Shown: positions 63,863-64,000 of the stretch, piece by piece
How the letters are laid out: the number at the start of each line of letters is the position of its first letter
How positions within the stretch are numbered: the first letter of the stretch is position 1
Assembly: GCA_947044405.1 (NCBI GenBank)
Contig: CAMRHE010000067.1
Coordinates: forward strand, 4,355,501-4,419,500
Length of the DNA stretch: 64,000 bases
From: Leptodactylus fallax
Lineage: Eukaryota; Chordata; Amphibia; Anura; Leptodactylidae
Direction: 5' to 3'
The notes under the pieces: model-generated
Seen by the model: only the letters and a program-made list of their open reading frames with translations
Database searches by the model: none
Told to the model about the DNA's origin: nothing
Made by a program: the position numbers and the translations under genes

Positions 63863-64000
63863 GAAAGCTTACTGTTAGGAAAACAGGTGCAGCGCAGAAC
63901 TAAGTAGTGAGGCCCAGCACCAGTCAAACCAAATCAGAATGGTAAAAACCATGCTGAACGTCCCACGCTCTCCCAACTGCACCAAACCCCACCCCCAAAG

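Overview
This window looks like a transposon-dense stretch of a large vertebrate nuclear genome, most likely an anuran amphibian. The evidence is the combination of several Tc1-like DNA transposon families, a DIRS-type tyrosine-recombinase retrotransposon, Penelope-like elements, a tRNA-derived SINE whose 3' end reads like 'gcgctatataaataa', a hAT miniature element with 'tagagatgagcgaa' ends, and many TTAA- and TTA-flanked palindromic miniature elements. The taxon is inferred from my knowledge of these families; nothing in the sequence names a species. I see no convincing host protein-coding exon, rRNA or tRNA gene.

Layout. 1-8.7 kb: non-coding, with SINE fragments and one hAT miniature element. 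8.7-15.7 kb: an old Tc1 element (transposase dead) whose right inverted repeat was split by a 5.3-kb DIRS element carrying gag-like, reverse transcriptase/RNase H/methyltransferase-like and tyrosine recombinase frames, inverted terminal repeats and an internal complementary region. 16.3-16.9 kb: a 1.85-unit tandem of a 312-bp repeat that carries a hammerhead ribozyme on the minus strand and is flanked by a 15-bp target duplication, i.e. a retrozyme-like insertion. 20.3 kb: an (AT)81 microsatellite. 21.1-22.7 kb: an open Tc1 element of a family whose last two acidic residues are 35 apart; a near-identical copy with one nonsense codon lies at 53.7-55.3 kb. 28.9-30.6 kb: another Tc1 family on the minus strand. 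33.0-34.6 and 40.8-42.5 kb: two copies of a further Tc1 family, one open and one frameshifted. 36-53 kb: nested palindromic miniature elements, including a 1.2-kb palindrome. 51.1-52.3 and 57.8-61.4 kb: two Penelope-like insertions with inverted arms and GIY-YIG coding remnants; the second contains a further Tc1 element (58.8-60.3 kb). 61-64 kb: non-coding, with a degenerate minisatellite and a Penelope end fragment.

How the parts work together. The Tc1 elements supply cut-and-paste transposases acting on their own terminal repeats. The TTAA and TTA miniature elements encode nothing and would depend on piggyBac-like and PIF/Harbinger-like transposases not present here. The DIRS element would replicate through a circular intermediate, which its internal complementary region reproduces exactly. 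The hammerhead tandem encodes no protein and must borrow a reverse transcriptase; Penelope-like elements are the natural candidate, and both Penelope insertions here show 13-14-bp target duplications, close to the 15 bp of the ribozyme insertion.
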